Virus record (IMG/VR): IMGVR_UViG_3300036766_000184 | Location: 1-64,000 of that record | DNA length: 64,000 bases | Direction: 5' to 3' (one strand) | Source: a virus | Shown here: positions 45,401-52,951 of the stretch, one piece after another | Layout of the letters: the number at the start of each line of letters is the position of its first letter | Position numbering within the stretch: position 1 is the stretch's first letter | Made by a program: the position numbers and the translations under genes | Notes under the pieces: model-generated | Databases searched by the model: none | What the model was told of the DNA's origin: nothing | Seen by the model: the letters and a program-made list of their open reading frames with translations, nothing else

Positions 45401-48400
45401 CTCGAAGCCATCGGCGTCCTCAAGAAAACCCTCAGAAAGAGGTCCTGGGTCGTCCGTCAGCCTGACGGGGTCGTGATGGTCAGAGCCGAGGCGACGGCGA
45501 GTCGCGCCGAAGCGGTCAAGCGCGCCGTGAGCCAACTCAACCGCGACCGCCACAACGCCTGGTCCCGCGCCGTCCCGCCCTTCCCCTGGTTGAAGAACTG
45601 GCTGGAACTGGTCATGAAGGACGGGATCAGCGAGGCGGCCCGGACGGGCAAGCAGTGGTTCGTCTGGACGACAGGCAAGCAGCAGGCCGAGCGGTGGAGC
45701 CAGAAGGTCACCGAGAACATCGCGGCGGTGCGGTATCACAAGACGGGGCACTCGGACGGCCCCGCCGATTGGGTTCTCGACGGGTGGAGCGCCAAGCGAT
45801 CACAGAAGCGCGAGGGCGAATGGCGCGACCCCGATGTCGTCCAGCGCGTCACCCCCGATGAGTTGCCGAACTACGTCGGCAAGGAACTCGCCCAGAAGTT
45901 GATCGCGGCGGACGGGGAGGTGCTGACCGGCCAGGATCTGACGTTCGGAGGTTCTGAGTTTCGCGCCATCTACGACACCATGGCCCTCTCTTTCGCGCGC
46001 GCGTTCGCCAAGCCGTTCAAGTCGCGGGTGGAGGATGTGCAGGTCAACACGGCGCCGACTGGCAACCCGCGCGTGGGCATGACCATGCACGGCATCTCGA
46101 TCACGCCTGAGATGGTGTCCACCGTCTTGACCCACGGCCTGCCGATCATGGAGCCGCGCGCCCCGTTTGCCGCCGTCCCTGAACCACGCTATCCTCTCCG
46201 CGATGGAGCCGACCGGACGAAGAGCTACGCGCTCTTCCACGAGGCGGCGCGTGAGCAGTTGGATCTGTTTGGAGGGAACCGTGGGGAGCCAGGGAAGCAA
46301 GCGGAAACTCAGGCTGTCGAACCGGCGATCCCGGCTGCGCAAGGTGACACCGGAAGAGCTGGAAACGCACGCGCGCCTGTTCGTGCATCCCAGCCCGCCC
46401 TACGGGGATTCGACGCCGGAGCCGGAGTCCGCACTCTCGCCCTTGCGCTTGCCCGCGACCTCGCCAACCTCGGCTACGTCTCCCTCCGCGGCTACCGAGT
46501 AAGCTCCGCCGAAGAACTCGGCCCCCTCGCGCAGATCTGGCGCGATCCGCGCTACGAAACCTTCCGCATCGTCTACGTGGACGACGCGGGCACCATCCTC
46601 GCCCATGAGGCCATGACGTCTCGGAGCGCCGGAGCCGCAGAGGCGTGGAAGCCTGACGACGACGTGGACGACTGGATCGCCACGCGCCGCGTTCGGATGG
46701 CGAAGATGGGCGCGACCGGATACTACCTGCTGCACAACCACCCAACGACGGCCCCGATCCCGTCACGCGAGGATCGCGCGCTCACGACCAGAATCTCGCG
46801 GGCGCTGACTGGGTTCAAAGCACACGTCATCATCGACCACGGGAGCTTCGGCATCCTCCGCCCTGACGGGACTGAGGTCATGCGTCCCGTGACGGCGCAG
46901 CCGGATGCGCGCTACATCCCCGCCGTCCCGCACGACATTCTCGATGTTCAACTGACGAGTCCCCAGGATGTCGTGAGGCTCGGCAAAGCCATCGAGGTCC
47001 GCGACGGTTGGGTCGCGCTGCTCTACCGTGGCGCGGCAGGGCAGATCATTGCGGCTCAAGAAATGCCACGGGCGCTGTTCCTTCACCCGACAGAGGCGAC
47101 CAACTATCTACGCGCCCAAAAGAATAAGTGGGATGCCGACAGCATCTTTGCTTATTCATCCGTGCGCGGCGACGCTGCCGTGATCGCGGCGGCGCAATCC
47201 CTTGTCGACGATGGACGACTTCGCGATGCGTGGGTTGGCGCTCACGGCGCGGAGATTCTCAGCGACCGAGAGCGAGGCGTGCGCGCTAACGAAGATCTCG
47301 CGACCCGTCCTATCGTTCGCTTCGCAGAATCCGGCGCCCCCTACAACGACACGACCGACGAGGATCTCCGCGAGCTGGGCCGGGCCTTCCTGACCGATCC
47401 ACCAGACTACGAATCGTGGGCGGCGCAGATGCGGACACACGTGAGCCCGGCGTACTACGCGCGGCTGGCGAAGACGTATCAGGATCTCACCGCGTCGGCC
47501 TCGGATGTCCAGACGTCGAGCGCGCGCCCGACCGGCGTGCAGAATCCGGCCCAGACCGCCGCGGGCGATCTCAACGCCGCGCGCGGCATCCCACTGCCCG
47601 CCGGGCAAGCCCTCATGGAGCGACTGCACAAGATTCTCGACGTGCCGATCTCCGAGGGGCGCGTCGGTGGCGGGGCCGGGCGTCTCGGGTTCACGCGGCT
47701 CAAGGGCGGGCGTGCCGAGGCCGCTCGGCTCAAGGTCTCCGAGGATCTCTCGACGGCCGCCCACGAGGCCGGACACGTCATCTCGGCGATCGTCTGGGGT
47801 GCCCGCCCCGGCGCGCGCGATGCCTTCTACATGCGCCACTCGCCTGACCTGATGCAGTTGGCTGAGGGGCACGTGACACCGAACCAGGAAGAGGGCTGGG
47901 CCGAGTTCTGGCGGCTCTACTTGCAGAACGCCGACAGCACGCGCGCGATCTACCCGGACCTGACCCGCGACATTGAAGACGCGCTGGCTCGCGAGGATCA
48001 GCCGCTCCTATCCGCACTCCAGCAGTGGGGCGACGACTACCGGGCGTGGCGTGGATCTCGGCCCCGGGACCGGATTCGCAGTCACGTGGTCCGCGAAGTC
48101 GGCAAGACCCGTGACCTCCGCGGCACGCTGCGGCGGACCTACACCAACCTGCTCTGGGAAGGGGCCCCGCTGGACCGCGCGGTCAATACACTCGCGGCTG
48201 GGCACCCGCTGGGGCCCGAGCAGAATGCGAGCCTGCTCAAATCGGTCTTGGCCGGCGCCCCGAAGCTGGCCGAGTACTTCCTCTTCGACAAGAACGGCCA
48301 CGGCGGGACCCTCGACTTCCACACACGCCAGGTGACCGGGCCGTCGCTGGAAGCCGTGCTCAATCCCGTCAAGGCGACCTGGCAGGACTGGTCGGACTAC

Positions 48401-51103
48401 ATGATCGCCCGTCGTCTCCGGGAGTTGATGGGTCGCCCAGACGACAACGGCAAGCGCGCGGCCGGACTCCTGATGCAGGTGCTCGAAATGAGCGCGGCCG
48501 ATGTCCACGGCGAGCTGGCCGCGTGGGAGATCGAGCACCCGGAGTACGAGGCGGTCGCCGCGGCCTTCCAGACCTGGAACAAGAGCCTGCTCAAGTACCT
48601 CGAAGACGCCGGCGTCACGTCAGCCGAGAGCCGGGTCGCCATCGAGGAGGCCAACCAGGACTACTTCCCGTTCCATCGCTTCTTCGCCGACGACGCTGAA
48701 GCTGGCGCGAAGCCGATGGGGGCCGGGGGCGGGGTCGCCAACGTCAGGAGTCCGGTCAAGACCCTCAAGGGGTCGGGCAGGAAGCTCACCGATCCGCTCG
48801 GCTCGGCGGTCAGGAATACCTACGTGATGGTGATGCGGGCCGAGCGCAACGCCGTCCTAGAGGCACTCGTGTCGCTCGCCGAGTCGACGCCGGGCGGCGG
48901 GGCCTTGATCGAGCCGCTCCCGGCCCCACAGACGGGCCAGCAGGTCATGACCGTGGAGGCCATCGCCCAGATCCGGCGCGACCTGGAGCGCAACGGCTTG
49001 CCGACCGTCGCGCTTGACATGCTCGACCCGACCCAGCTCCGCGAGGTGGTCCGCACCTTCCGACCGGATCTGTTCCGGGCGACGCTCCCCGGTGAAATCT
49101 GGGTGCTCAGGAAGGGCAAGCCCGCGCACTACCAGATCCACGACCCGGAGCTGTATGGGGCGCTCGCCAACCTCGACCGGGCCAGCGCGCAGTGGCTCAA
49201 GCACCCGCTGGCTCAGGGTCTCCTGGTTGCGCCGGCTGCCCTTCTGCGCGCCGGCGCAACCCTGTCACCGGAGTTCCTCGGCCGCAACCCCGTGCGCGAC
49301 ACCTTCGCGCGCATCCTGTATACGGCGGCAGCCTCAAAGGTCCCCCTCGTCGGCCCGTACATCGACGCCGGCAAGGCTCTCGACGGCTTCGTCAGGGGGG
49401 TCTTCTCGGCCATCCGACAGGATGCCTGGTATGACGTGTGGAAACGGAGTGGGGCCGCGATCACGGCGCTCTCGTCGCTGGATCAGGAGAGTCTCCAGAA
49501 GCACCTCGATGACGTGCTGGCCGGCCGGGATGGTGTTCGCCTGCCTGGCTACAAGGGCACTCCGATCCGTTTCGGGACGGTCATCCAGACGCCGATTCAG
49601 TTGCTCAGGCTTGTCAGCGAAACCATGGAAGAGGCCAGCCGGATTGCCGAGACGCGCGACGTGCTGCGAGGGCTCGGGGTAACTAACCCCGGACAGGCGA
49701 CCAAGGGGCAACTCCTCGAAGCGGGCGGTGCCGCGCGGGATGTCACCCTCGACTTCAACCGCATGGGCGTGTTCTTCAAGGTCACAGGACTCAACCGAGT
49801 CGCCGCATTCGTCAACCCCTCGTGGCAGTCGTGGGACAAGCTCGCGCGCGAGGCGGGGCTCGGACAGGTGCCAGCCGGCCTCGACCTCGGCGGTGGGGCT
49901 GGCGGCGCCGGCGGTGGCGGGCGCACGCCGCCCGTTGGCGGGGCTGGTCTCCCGCAGGGGCCACAGGGCCGGCGCATCCTCGAATGGCGCGCCCGGAAGA
50001 TGCGCGGGTTCTCCTACCGGATACTCATGCTGATGACCCTGCCCTCACTCCTGCTCTGGTGGTACAACCACCAGGACGCTCGGTGGGTGGAGATCCCCCA
50101 GTGGCAGAAGGACATCTCGTGGATCGTCTTCTCGCGCCGGATCACCAAGGATCAGTGGACGACCATGACCGAAGATGAGCGTGTCGAGGCGATGCGGGAC
50201 GGCATCGTCCGCATCCCGAAGCCCTTCGAGCTGGGCGTCCTGTTCGGCTCGGTCCCGGAACGGATCGCCGAGTGGATCGTCGGCCAGAATCCGAACGCCC
50301 TCAAGTCGATCGGTCAGAGCCTCGCGACCGCGGCGGGCACGTCCATGATCCCGATGCCGACCGTGCTCTGGCCGCTCATCAGCATCGCGATGAACTGGAA
50401 CAACTTCTTCGACCGGCCGGTGGTGTCCAGGGGCCTCCAGGACATCGACCCGGAGTTCCAGAGCGGCCCCGGCACCAGCCGATCGGCCGAGTCGATGGCG
50501 CGCTCGCGCCCGATGGGTTGGCTCTCTCACGGACTCGAAGCCAGCAAGCTCGTTCCGACGTTCCTGACCGAGGCGATCCGGTCCCCGATCCAACTAGAAA
50601 GCCTGATCCAGGGCTACGCGGGGAACCTTGGGCGCATCGGTCTCAACGCGGGAGATCTGGCCCTTAAGGCCCTCGATGCCCACGGGCCGGCCGAGCCCGA
50701 GAAGACGTGGAGCGATGTCCCGGGCATCCGGGGATTCCTGGTCCGCTACCCGTCTGGGAGCGCCACCTCGATTCAGGACTTCTACACGATCTACGCGGAC
50801 GCCCAGAAGGCCGTCAAGACCCTGCAATTCATCGCCAAGAAGAAGCCGCGAGAGGACCCGGAAGCCTACGAGCGCGAGCACGAGTTCGCGCTGCTCGAAT
50901 ACGTCGCCATGCAGGCGACCGCGAAGTCCCTCACGCAGTCCCGTGCCGACTTGCAAGAGATCCGTGAGGACAAGGCGATGGACGCGCAGACCAAGCGCAA
51001 GGAAATGGATCGTGTCACGCTCGGCATGATCGAAGAAGCCAGAGGGGCCGTTGAGGGTCGTCGCACCGCCGAGGCAGCCTACCGAGCGGCCCGCAAGCCG
51101 TAG
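36482..51103 (+). CDS. giant polyvalent virion-type protein, 4,873 residues
   Basis: One uninterrupted 14.6-kb frame. In order: I-D-x-L-F motifs at about 8, 42 and 703; ART-like domain at about 1055-1160 (M-F-R-G-V, G-G-T-T-F-S-P-D-E-K-V-A); coiled coil at 1234-1268; LigT-type 2H phosphoesterase at about 1340-1500 (H1373-V-T-V, H1449-V-T-L); module A at about 1535-1620 and again at 2546-2625; module B at about 1873-2170 and again at 2854-3225; ADP-ribosyltransferase of the ART-PolyVal type at about 2200-2530 (W-F-G-x-S-K-V-V-D, G-F-F-F-T-E-D-P, Q-V-K-S-A-I-G-N); RadC-type JAB domain with H3418-N-H-P and P-S-R-E-D; zincin H3761-E-A-G-H; LPD38-like region at about 4050-4500; a hydrophobic helix at 4511-4527. 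Polyvalent proteins are thought to be injected with phage DNA to disarm host defences. The portal-to-hub gene order implies virion packaging here. Confidence 0.85.
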   Translation: MAVTIRDIDALFDEEPKKDSAASAPATTPAALAPPITTVGDIDKLFAESPDDSASTFPASTPEIRQAELDRNLRDIKAGNVPPTIQAPIAAVDPATGVPLDMPSPTPPVTSGEPGILTRLGRAARNVIMGTPAAAQPATRDGSGGVIEPPPSQAEVRATAPGGGPLVTPPPATPAVTTPIVSASTVPAPPAQRSSTQPVFTPPAPVTPENPLPEWAVERNKITPTPSSAPVINSVRDLAPHVADLVAPPINARPAIEDAGQQLDAFRARLDQEHTALVAERSALNAARASLESRLGQSRAPGARAAIEAEVASYNEREGVFSQRRGAFGIAAESFNARADRLRALDKDESSRGGIVERGTRAAVEAQRSGISRAAQAVTSLGEIPLYAGPGSTSERVNVPNIVWQASLNLANGLLQAGAAPAIGVGAAGRAALEKADPELASTTLVGDDATARGIRLGLMPTEIPVDRTPEEHAALGAPITVGEAVEILGALGTIMGIGRIASSNTRYVINWGRPGPRFGRIEPMKALPPAPPEALSGVVARPEPVGPSGSAPTIDLTVTLGDISSARAGKANLAESLADAAVSRLKPLPAEWDAGRRVFTLTEDIPGHARGDVVSATQAAAEGYDPLRLAARTSATPTTRPVATAARPEPILIESEPAAAGSGPLAPAAEAAKARLAQRAPTPPFGPSEPLASTAPVTTEDIDALFVPPARNEPETTPESADLKPAPSLTSPGNQRGAMTPLTPESVAAALEDANGNYITAAEALAGSDNLLSVLNAANQARKLSPEFNDAMGNRPRTGSMLKVERDRLAQEDRGGWDLNNDNDLIAFVKSKGGIRPDPGGDLSEKWEAIPKELRSKTKGLTPSQMAEVVNESLGRERNTNVINDAEILRRLSKSTVRGGARGQREEVDRAQAEQERQAADAHARFMDMPEAEQIAALRDMTGASEADARALLKARQDAARPVEFLSDKDEPTGEKGALDRALLEGFLAGPEREPREIIREVLDQVGGHEAVAKGMFGGDIGELDAFVRRVHAEAVESSKAMEPRAPYGGRGTSLPARAMFRGVKAGRDPHAIEGTIGGTTFSPDEKVARAYAGEDGRVVRENLGFKNLLAAKNWMEAKRALELPASATMPELIRAASDAGHDGLAFQGAHGQEYIKIPSKGPEPKTEKTPLGDQVLVPDTPKRSIPTGKAKARVEQRPLDSTPLFGQDKAERDRNSDDAQGMLLEDRAPFQAQEKAAKAQEKAAEALTKAAGAIKDAADEVRAAVPEAPKPAPVTWGGWQERFNKEPLPLWSLTQDIPGHPKGSTVGPQALQKAGFEVPEPPEAAPTGASPYKYSSVEIRLPAGIGDAVRRFAQTIPQDQLAPKGVEAVSHVTVRYGIQSSEPDRIKDALKDQGPVEITLGTVKSFPDTGDGEVLYVEAQGPAVDALHEHLTDALVTVDTQKTFKPHVTLAYLKKGEAKAHVGDTSFVGRTFTASEVVFSPRDGAEPTVLALPGRAVEPATEAPRVSDTPSGVLDTQPPTAVNEPVAPYTTEPAPAFFSALRDAADKRLPARASAEQIMATIRATPGVKADEITWTYLPEWLAEQKGPIAKADVLAYLDDYGVKVRESLRGQGAGSDPGQEAFRRAFEPAAPGEYARTFRDLIEPLGYHPEHASSGPGYLVIRAAPIVNPEVGLDELNRRMDLLEAEREPAYRAAHRLGIIDTRSEAEDMELARLTQTLTIIDGQEQEIDDQIQEVVDRDRPRYFTIRAEGRVLLNDDEGAADFDEAVVNAWRDQEDRAGRSTTPNANLSPAEYEGYKAVRGGESYRELLFLYERPPTELDKEIRALSRGRGRPGSGHDDAFSIQPEDQPRLDALLSRRVGLPRHVFRPPHFRNAEDMIAHVRFDVRTDADGRRGLLIQEVQDDLDNQIRKRQDNLKSMERALPDVAEGTPARPGLEGNIADAKTEIARLEALLPFRGGKSNELVMKRVLRFASEQGYDFVGLATGAQQAELYNLSTHVKRIMLYDASGGISVPKDGPFVSGMFVATPRDRGQQIERRIDLAQDPEALNDLVGPEMAARLLARPSRVGNWAGLGARIRSLEDLDLEMPSKQAQGKKKTYDEILLAVLNKLAKPWGQKVEDRYLKADAGSRTMANDDAGSAAAIGAAPIHAIAITPEMREALLRHGFPLFEDRAAYGALPAEAKVAADALNAQDIRNNPNFTRWFGASKVVDEKGAPKVAYRGDNRADRLDRLRKARASSAHGFFFTEDPAIASSYATGKVDRNAVDDVMEGENFRNYFRFTRPGVRGTINLHDLWYHLSRAEQARVEDVVRKSDYTEEQPDGTVGPRYWDFSGERSVRDQAGWDYEIRDNRGNVLDAAASTYLGGAILHGDGDEALFLDLLKEAGIEGEYVDPWAEAPAVTPVYLAIQTPLDTAAIPPAVVDRLRAVARRSRRQPKEGYGDPWNMAAITPKVWISELEDNLTKGTTTAWTSIPKEIVRALQGLGYDGIKDTGGKMGGQPHAVWIAFEPTQVKSAIGNRGTFDPSSPSLVREEATPYAELPARAEPAPAFYSTLLQAAEKRLMPKMSRAQVLGVLGSTPGVKKIEIHWTGLEAWLAGQPEVGIKKTDVLDFIRANQVRVAIRELSEATSETEQRRIEAESGLDLSEEYGGMGSFDSAWDEVRALDPDPEYVKEMRAEDPDWEPSDEEIEYRSSHPAGYEVTGNRESGFSVWVPDASKGVGRRGVRDDGGVQFDRLDAAQEAAGLDYFNWLERAADDGAAPRHGEHVEPGGLPGTYRERLFVWPPETLEPAPTSRSLWREKAEQVAGENGIEQPHLLSDAALRERVGEMAAQEDVSAVDRPRRDDTLYEPPSSHFDQPNLIAHARLDDGTLVDGTPVLRMQEAQSDWRHAVLSEGERTPEPPPVLTELPEGYKVESAPSQVVEQGAGKFRYSPVTKVLSHVGPEGQEWRRDGVEPINLGLFMDEFTAGKLFDRLEAIGVLKKTLRKRSWVVRQPDGVVMVRAEATASRAEAVKRAVSQLNRDRHNAWSRAVPPFPWLKNWLELVMKDGISEAARTGKQWFVWTTGKQQAERWSQKVTENIAAVRYHKTGHSDGPADWVLDGWSAKRSQKREGEWRDPDVVQRVTPDELPNYVGKELAQKLIAADGEVLTGQDLTFGGSEFRAIYDTMALSFARAFAKPFKSRVEDVQVNTAPTGNPRVGMTMHGISITPEMVSTVLTHGLPIMEPRAPFAAVPEPRYPLRDGADRTKSYALFHEAAREQLDLFGGNRGEPGKQAETQAVEPAIPAAQGDTGRAGNARAPVRASQPALRGFDAGAGVRTLALALARDLANLGYVSLRGYRVSSAEELGPLAQIWRDPRYETFRIVYVDDAGTILAHEAMTSRSAGAAEAWKPDDDVDDWIATRRVRMAKMGATGYYLLHNHPTTAPIPSREDRALTTRISRALTGFKAHVIIDHGSFGILRPDGTEVMRPVTAQPDARYIPAVPHDILDVQLTSPQDVVRLGKAIEVRDGWVALLYRGAAGQIIAAQEMPRALFLHPTEATNYLRAQKNKWDADSIFAYSSVRGDAAVIAAAQSLVDDGRLRDAWVGAHGAEILSDRERGVRANEDLATRPIVRFAESGAPYNDTTDEDLRELGRAFLTDPPDYESWAAQMRTHVSPAYYARLAKTYQDLTASASDVQTSSARPTGVQNPAQTAAGDLNAARGIPLPAGQALMERLHKILDVPISEGRVGGGAGRLGFTRLKGGRAEAARLKVSEDLSTAAHEAGHVISAIVWGARPGARDAFYMRHSPDLMQLAEGHVTPNQEEGWAEFWRLYLQNADSTRAIYPDLTRDIEDALAREDQPLLSALQQWGDDYRAWRGSRPRDRIRSHVVREVGKTRDLRGTLRRTYTNLLWEGAPLDRAVNTLAAGHPLGPEQNASLLKSVLAGAPKLAEYFLFDKNGHGGTLDFHTRQVTGPSLEAVLNPVKATWQDWSDYMIARRLRELMGRPDDNGKRAAGLLMQVLEMSAADVHGELAAWEIEHPEYEAVAAAFQTWNKSLLKYLEDAGVTSAESRVAIEEANQDYFPFHRFFADDAEAGAKPMGAGGGVANVRSPVKTLKGSGRKLTDPLGSAVRNTYVMVMRAERNAVLEALVSLAESTPGGGALIEPLPAPQTGQQVMTVEAIAQIRRDLERNGLPTVALDMLDPTQLREVVRTFRPDLFRATLPGEIWVLRKGKPAHYQIHDPELYGALANLDRASAQWLKHPLAQGLLVAPAALLRAGATLSPEFLGRNPVRDTFARILYTAAASKVPLVGPYIDAGKALDGFVRGVFSAIRQDAWYDVWKRSGAAITALSSLDQESLQKHLDDVLAGRDGVRLPGYKGTPIRFGTVIQTPIQLLRLVSETMEEASRIAETRDVLRGLGVTNPGQATKGQLLEAGGAARDVTLDFNRMGVFFKVTGLNRVAAFVNPSWQSWDKLAREAGLGQVPAGLDLGGGAGGAGGGGRTPPVGGAGLPQGPQGRRILEWRARKMRGFSYRILMLMTLPSLLLWWYNHQDARWVEIPQWQKDISWIVFSRRITKDQWTTMTEDERVEAMRDGIVRIPKPFELGVLFGSVPERIAEWIVGQNPNALKSIGQSLATAAGTSMIPMPTVLWPLISIAMNWNNFFDRPVVSRGLQDIDPEFQSGPGTSRSAESMARSRPMGWLSHGLEASKLVPTFLTEAIRSPIQLESLIQGYAGNLGRIGLNAGDLALKALDAHGPAEPEKTWSDVPGIRGFLVRYPSGSATSIQDFYTIYADAQKAVKTLQFIAKKKPREDPEAYEREHEFALLEYVAMQATAKSLTQSRADLQEIREDKAMDAQTKRKEMDRVTLGMIEEARGAVEGRRTAEAAYRAARKP

Positions 51104-51146
51104 ACAGAGCGCCGAAAAGTCACCCCCTGTGGGGTAGGCGTCGGGA

Positions 51147-51152
51147 TAGAAT
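51147..51152 (+). promoter_or_regulatory. -10 box for the lysis genes
   Basis: TAGAAT 7 nt before ATG 51160 with no Shine-Dalgarno between, suggesting a leaderless transcript. No good -35. A small GC stem (ACCCC/GGGGT) lies just upstream. Confidence 0.4.
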
Positions 51153-51159
51153 CGGCCGC

Positions 51160-51498
51160 ATGGGCACCGACGACGGCGGCCGGATCATCCGCGATGTTGC
51201 GGAACTGAAGGCGATCCTGACCGAGAGGGGGCGCGACGCCGAGGTGTTCCGGGGCGAGATGCGCGATGGCGTCCGCGATATGAATGGCTTCCTGGTCGAT
51301 CACGCCGCCGAGGACACGCGCCGATTCGAGAAGTCCGGTGAGGTCCTGGACGAAAAGGTCGCCGGGCTCTACGAGTACATGGAGAAGCAGGCGAACGCCC
51401 AGCGGACGAGGGCGTGGCAGATCGCCGGGATTGTGATGACGGCGGTGCTCGGGTTGGCCGGTGTCTTGATCGCGGCGCACAAGTCGGGGTTGCTGTGA
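51160..51498 (+). CDS. XhlA-like membrane protein
   Basis: 112 residues: a helical, coiled first part, then one C-terminal membrane helix at about 86-106 (I-A-G-I-V-M-T-A-V-L-G-L-A-G-V-L-I-A-A). Coiled coil followed by a C-terminal TM is the layout of haemolysin XhlA-type phage lysis proteins. Next to an endolysin candidate. Confidence 0.5.
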   Translation: MGTDDGGRIIRDVAELKAILTERGRDAEVFRGEMRDGVRDMNGFLVDHAAEDTRRFEKSGEVLDEKVAGLYEYMEKQANAQRTRAWQIAGIVMTAVLGLAGVLIAAHKSGLL

Positions 51499-51550
51499 GG
51501 TTTGTCGTGAAAACATTCTTGAGGCACGCTCAAGGAAAGGCTCAATAGGC

Positions 51551-52006
51551 ATGCCATTCAACGCCACGCGACCCAAGCGCTTCACGGGCGTCCTCGGGGA
51601 CATGCCGGCCTATGAACAGGCCGCCTGTATCGTCCTCTCGGAGGCATTGCACATTCCACCCGCGATGCTCGGCGCTATCCGCTGGCACGAGAACGGCCGA
51701 GGCGGCAATGAGAAGACAACGAGTCTCGCCTTCGGTGTCAAGAGTCTCGATGCGGCAGACCAGGACGAATACGGCGAGCAGGCCATGTTGTGCGCGGAGT
51801 CGATCAGAAACAACATCACGAGATTTCAGCGAGCCTCTGGCCACGCCGCGTGGGTCGGTGACCGGCTCTCGGACGGGTTCATTGCTTTTATGGGTTCACG
51901 GTACTGCCCGGTTGGGGCAGCAGACGACGCGGTTACTAATCTGAATCGTTTCTGGGTCGAAAAGGTCACCGAGATTTATAGAGGTTCTGGGATTGAGTGG
52001 GCGTGA
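51551..52006 (+). CDS. lysozyme-like endolysin candidate
   Basis: 151 residues, aaggaaagg before ATG. I-R-W-H-E-N-G-R-G-G near residue 42 offers the catalytic Glu of a lysozyme-type fold; A-F-G-V-K-S and G-F-I-A-F-M-G-S-R-Y-C-P follow, as in phage muramidase/transglycosylase-like proteins. The family is not certain. Flanked by membrane proteins of holin type, so peptidoglycan degradation at lysis is the likely job. Confidence 0.55.
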   Translation: MPFNATRPKRFTGVLGDMPAYEQAACIVLSEALHIPPAMLGAIRWHENGRGGNEKTTSLAFGVKSLDAADQDEYGEQAMLCAESIRNNITRFQRASGHAAWVGDRLSDGFIAFMGSRYCPVGAADDAVTNLNRFWVEKVTEIYRGSGIEWA

Positions 52007-52221
52007 TGAACTACGGGGAAGCTATGACCGGAGTCCGCGTCGAACTGTTCAAGGCCCGCAACGGCAAGTGGGGCTTCCGCACCATCGCCGCGAACGGGCG
52101 GAAGGTGCTGACCTCGGGCCAGACGTTCCGGGGATCGAGCACGCACGCACGCCGGGCCATCGCGCGGGCGCTGCGGCTCACGGCGGACGCCTTCGCGCAT
52201 GGCAGGGTGGTGGTGCGATGA
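52006..52221 (+). CDS. small DUF1508/YegP-like protein
   Basis: 71 residues from ATG 52006 (TGATG overlap); ATG 52024 also possible. V-E-L-F-K-A-R-N-G-K-W-G-F-R-T-I-A-A-N-G-R-K-V-L-T-S-resembles the YegP-type repeat with strand, N-G turn and helix. Role in phages unknown. Coupled to the next gene by ATGA. Confidence 0.5.
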   Translation: MNYGEAMTGVRVELFKARNGKWGFRTIAANGRKVLTSGQTFRGSSTHARRAIARALRLTADAFAHGRVVVR

Positions 52222-52514
52222 CCCAGATGACGACCCAGGAGGCGATCCAACTGGCGACCGCGGTGGGGGCCATCGCGGGTCCGCTGCTCACGTTCTGGGT
52301 CGCGTCACGGCTCAGAATCTACAAGCTAGAGATCAACTCGCGCATGAGCGAGCTGATGAACTCGACGCGCGCCCTCGCCCATGCGGAGGGGGTGACACAG
52401 CAGCGCGATAAGCAGGACGAAATTGATGCGCAGCGCGCGCTCGGCAAGGCCGAGAGCGTCGAGATCACCAACGGGTCCGACGTCAGGATCGTGCAGGAGC
52501 CACCGACGCCATGA
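52218..52514 (+). CDS. holin-like single-TM protein
   Basis: 98 residues. N-terminal membrane helix at about 10-29 (A-T-A-V-G-A-I-A-G-P-L-L-T-F-W-V-A) followed by a charged, helical tail. Size and topology fit class III-like holins or holin partners. ATGA overlaps on both sides tie it to the lysozyme and the next membrane protein. Confidence 0.5.
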   Translation: MTQMTTQEAIQLATAVGAIAGPLLTFWVASRLRIYKLEINSRMSELMNSTRALAHAEGVTQQRDKQDEIDAQRALGKAESVEITNGSDVRIVQEPPTP

Positions 52515-52951
52515 TCGCGTGGAAGTGGCTCCTGATTATCGACGCTGCAACGATGTTCATCATCACCATGGGCACCACGCTCGGGGTCGTGATGTTGGAA
52601 GTCGGCAAGAACGAGCAGATCATGTGGCGCTCGATCATCGGCGCCACCCTCGGGGCCCTAGTGGCCTGCGCAAACCAGTTGCGGGCCCGGCTGGCCCTGC
52701 CCCCACCGACTAGCGGCATGATCGCAGCAGCGGTCGCGGCGACCGCTCCGATCGCTGCGCGCGTGGCTGCGGAAGCCGCGGCACCGGCAGCGGCGCTTGC
52801 GGCTGCCCCGGCGGCAGCCCGCGCAGCAGCTCCCGAAGCGGCTGCGATTGCCGCACCCGCCGCCGCCGCCGCTGCTGCGCCAGCGGCGGCGCGTGAGGCT
52901 GCGCCCGAAGCGGTCGCCATTGAAGTCGCCAAGATCCAGATCACCCAATGA
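52511..52951 (+). CDS. two-TM protein with Ala-rich repeat tail
   Basis: 146 residues. Two hydrophobic segments (about 5-28 and 40-58) in a holin-like layout, then an 80-residue tail of Ala-Pro repeats with regularly spaced charged residues (A-R-A-A-A-P-E-A). The tail looks slippage-prone and helical. Possible holin; the tail's use is unknown. Confidence 0.5.
   Translation: MIAWKWLLIIDAATMFIITMGTTLGVVMLEVGKNEQIMWRSIIGATLGALVACANQLRARLALPPPTSGMIAAAVAATAPIAARVAAEAAAPAAALAAAPAAARAAAPEAAAIAAPAAAAAAAPAAAREAAPEAVAIEVAKIQITQ

Noticed and set aside
36482-51103. Possibility that the giant frame is several genes joined by chance
   Set aside because: Recognisable domains occur along the whole length in one frame and no internal ribosome site with an alternative start stands out.
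51521-51540. CTTGAG/CTCAAG hairpin before the endolysin
   Set aside because: Only 6 bp with a 5-nt loop and no T-run or conserved site; could be chance.
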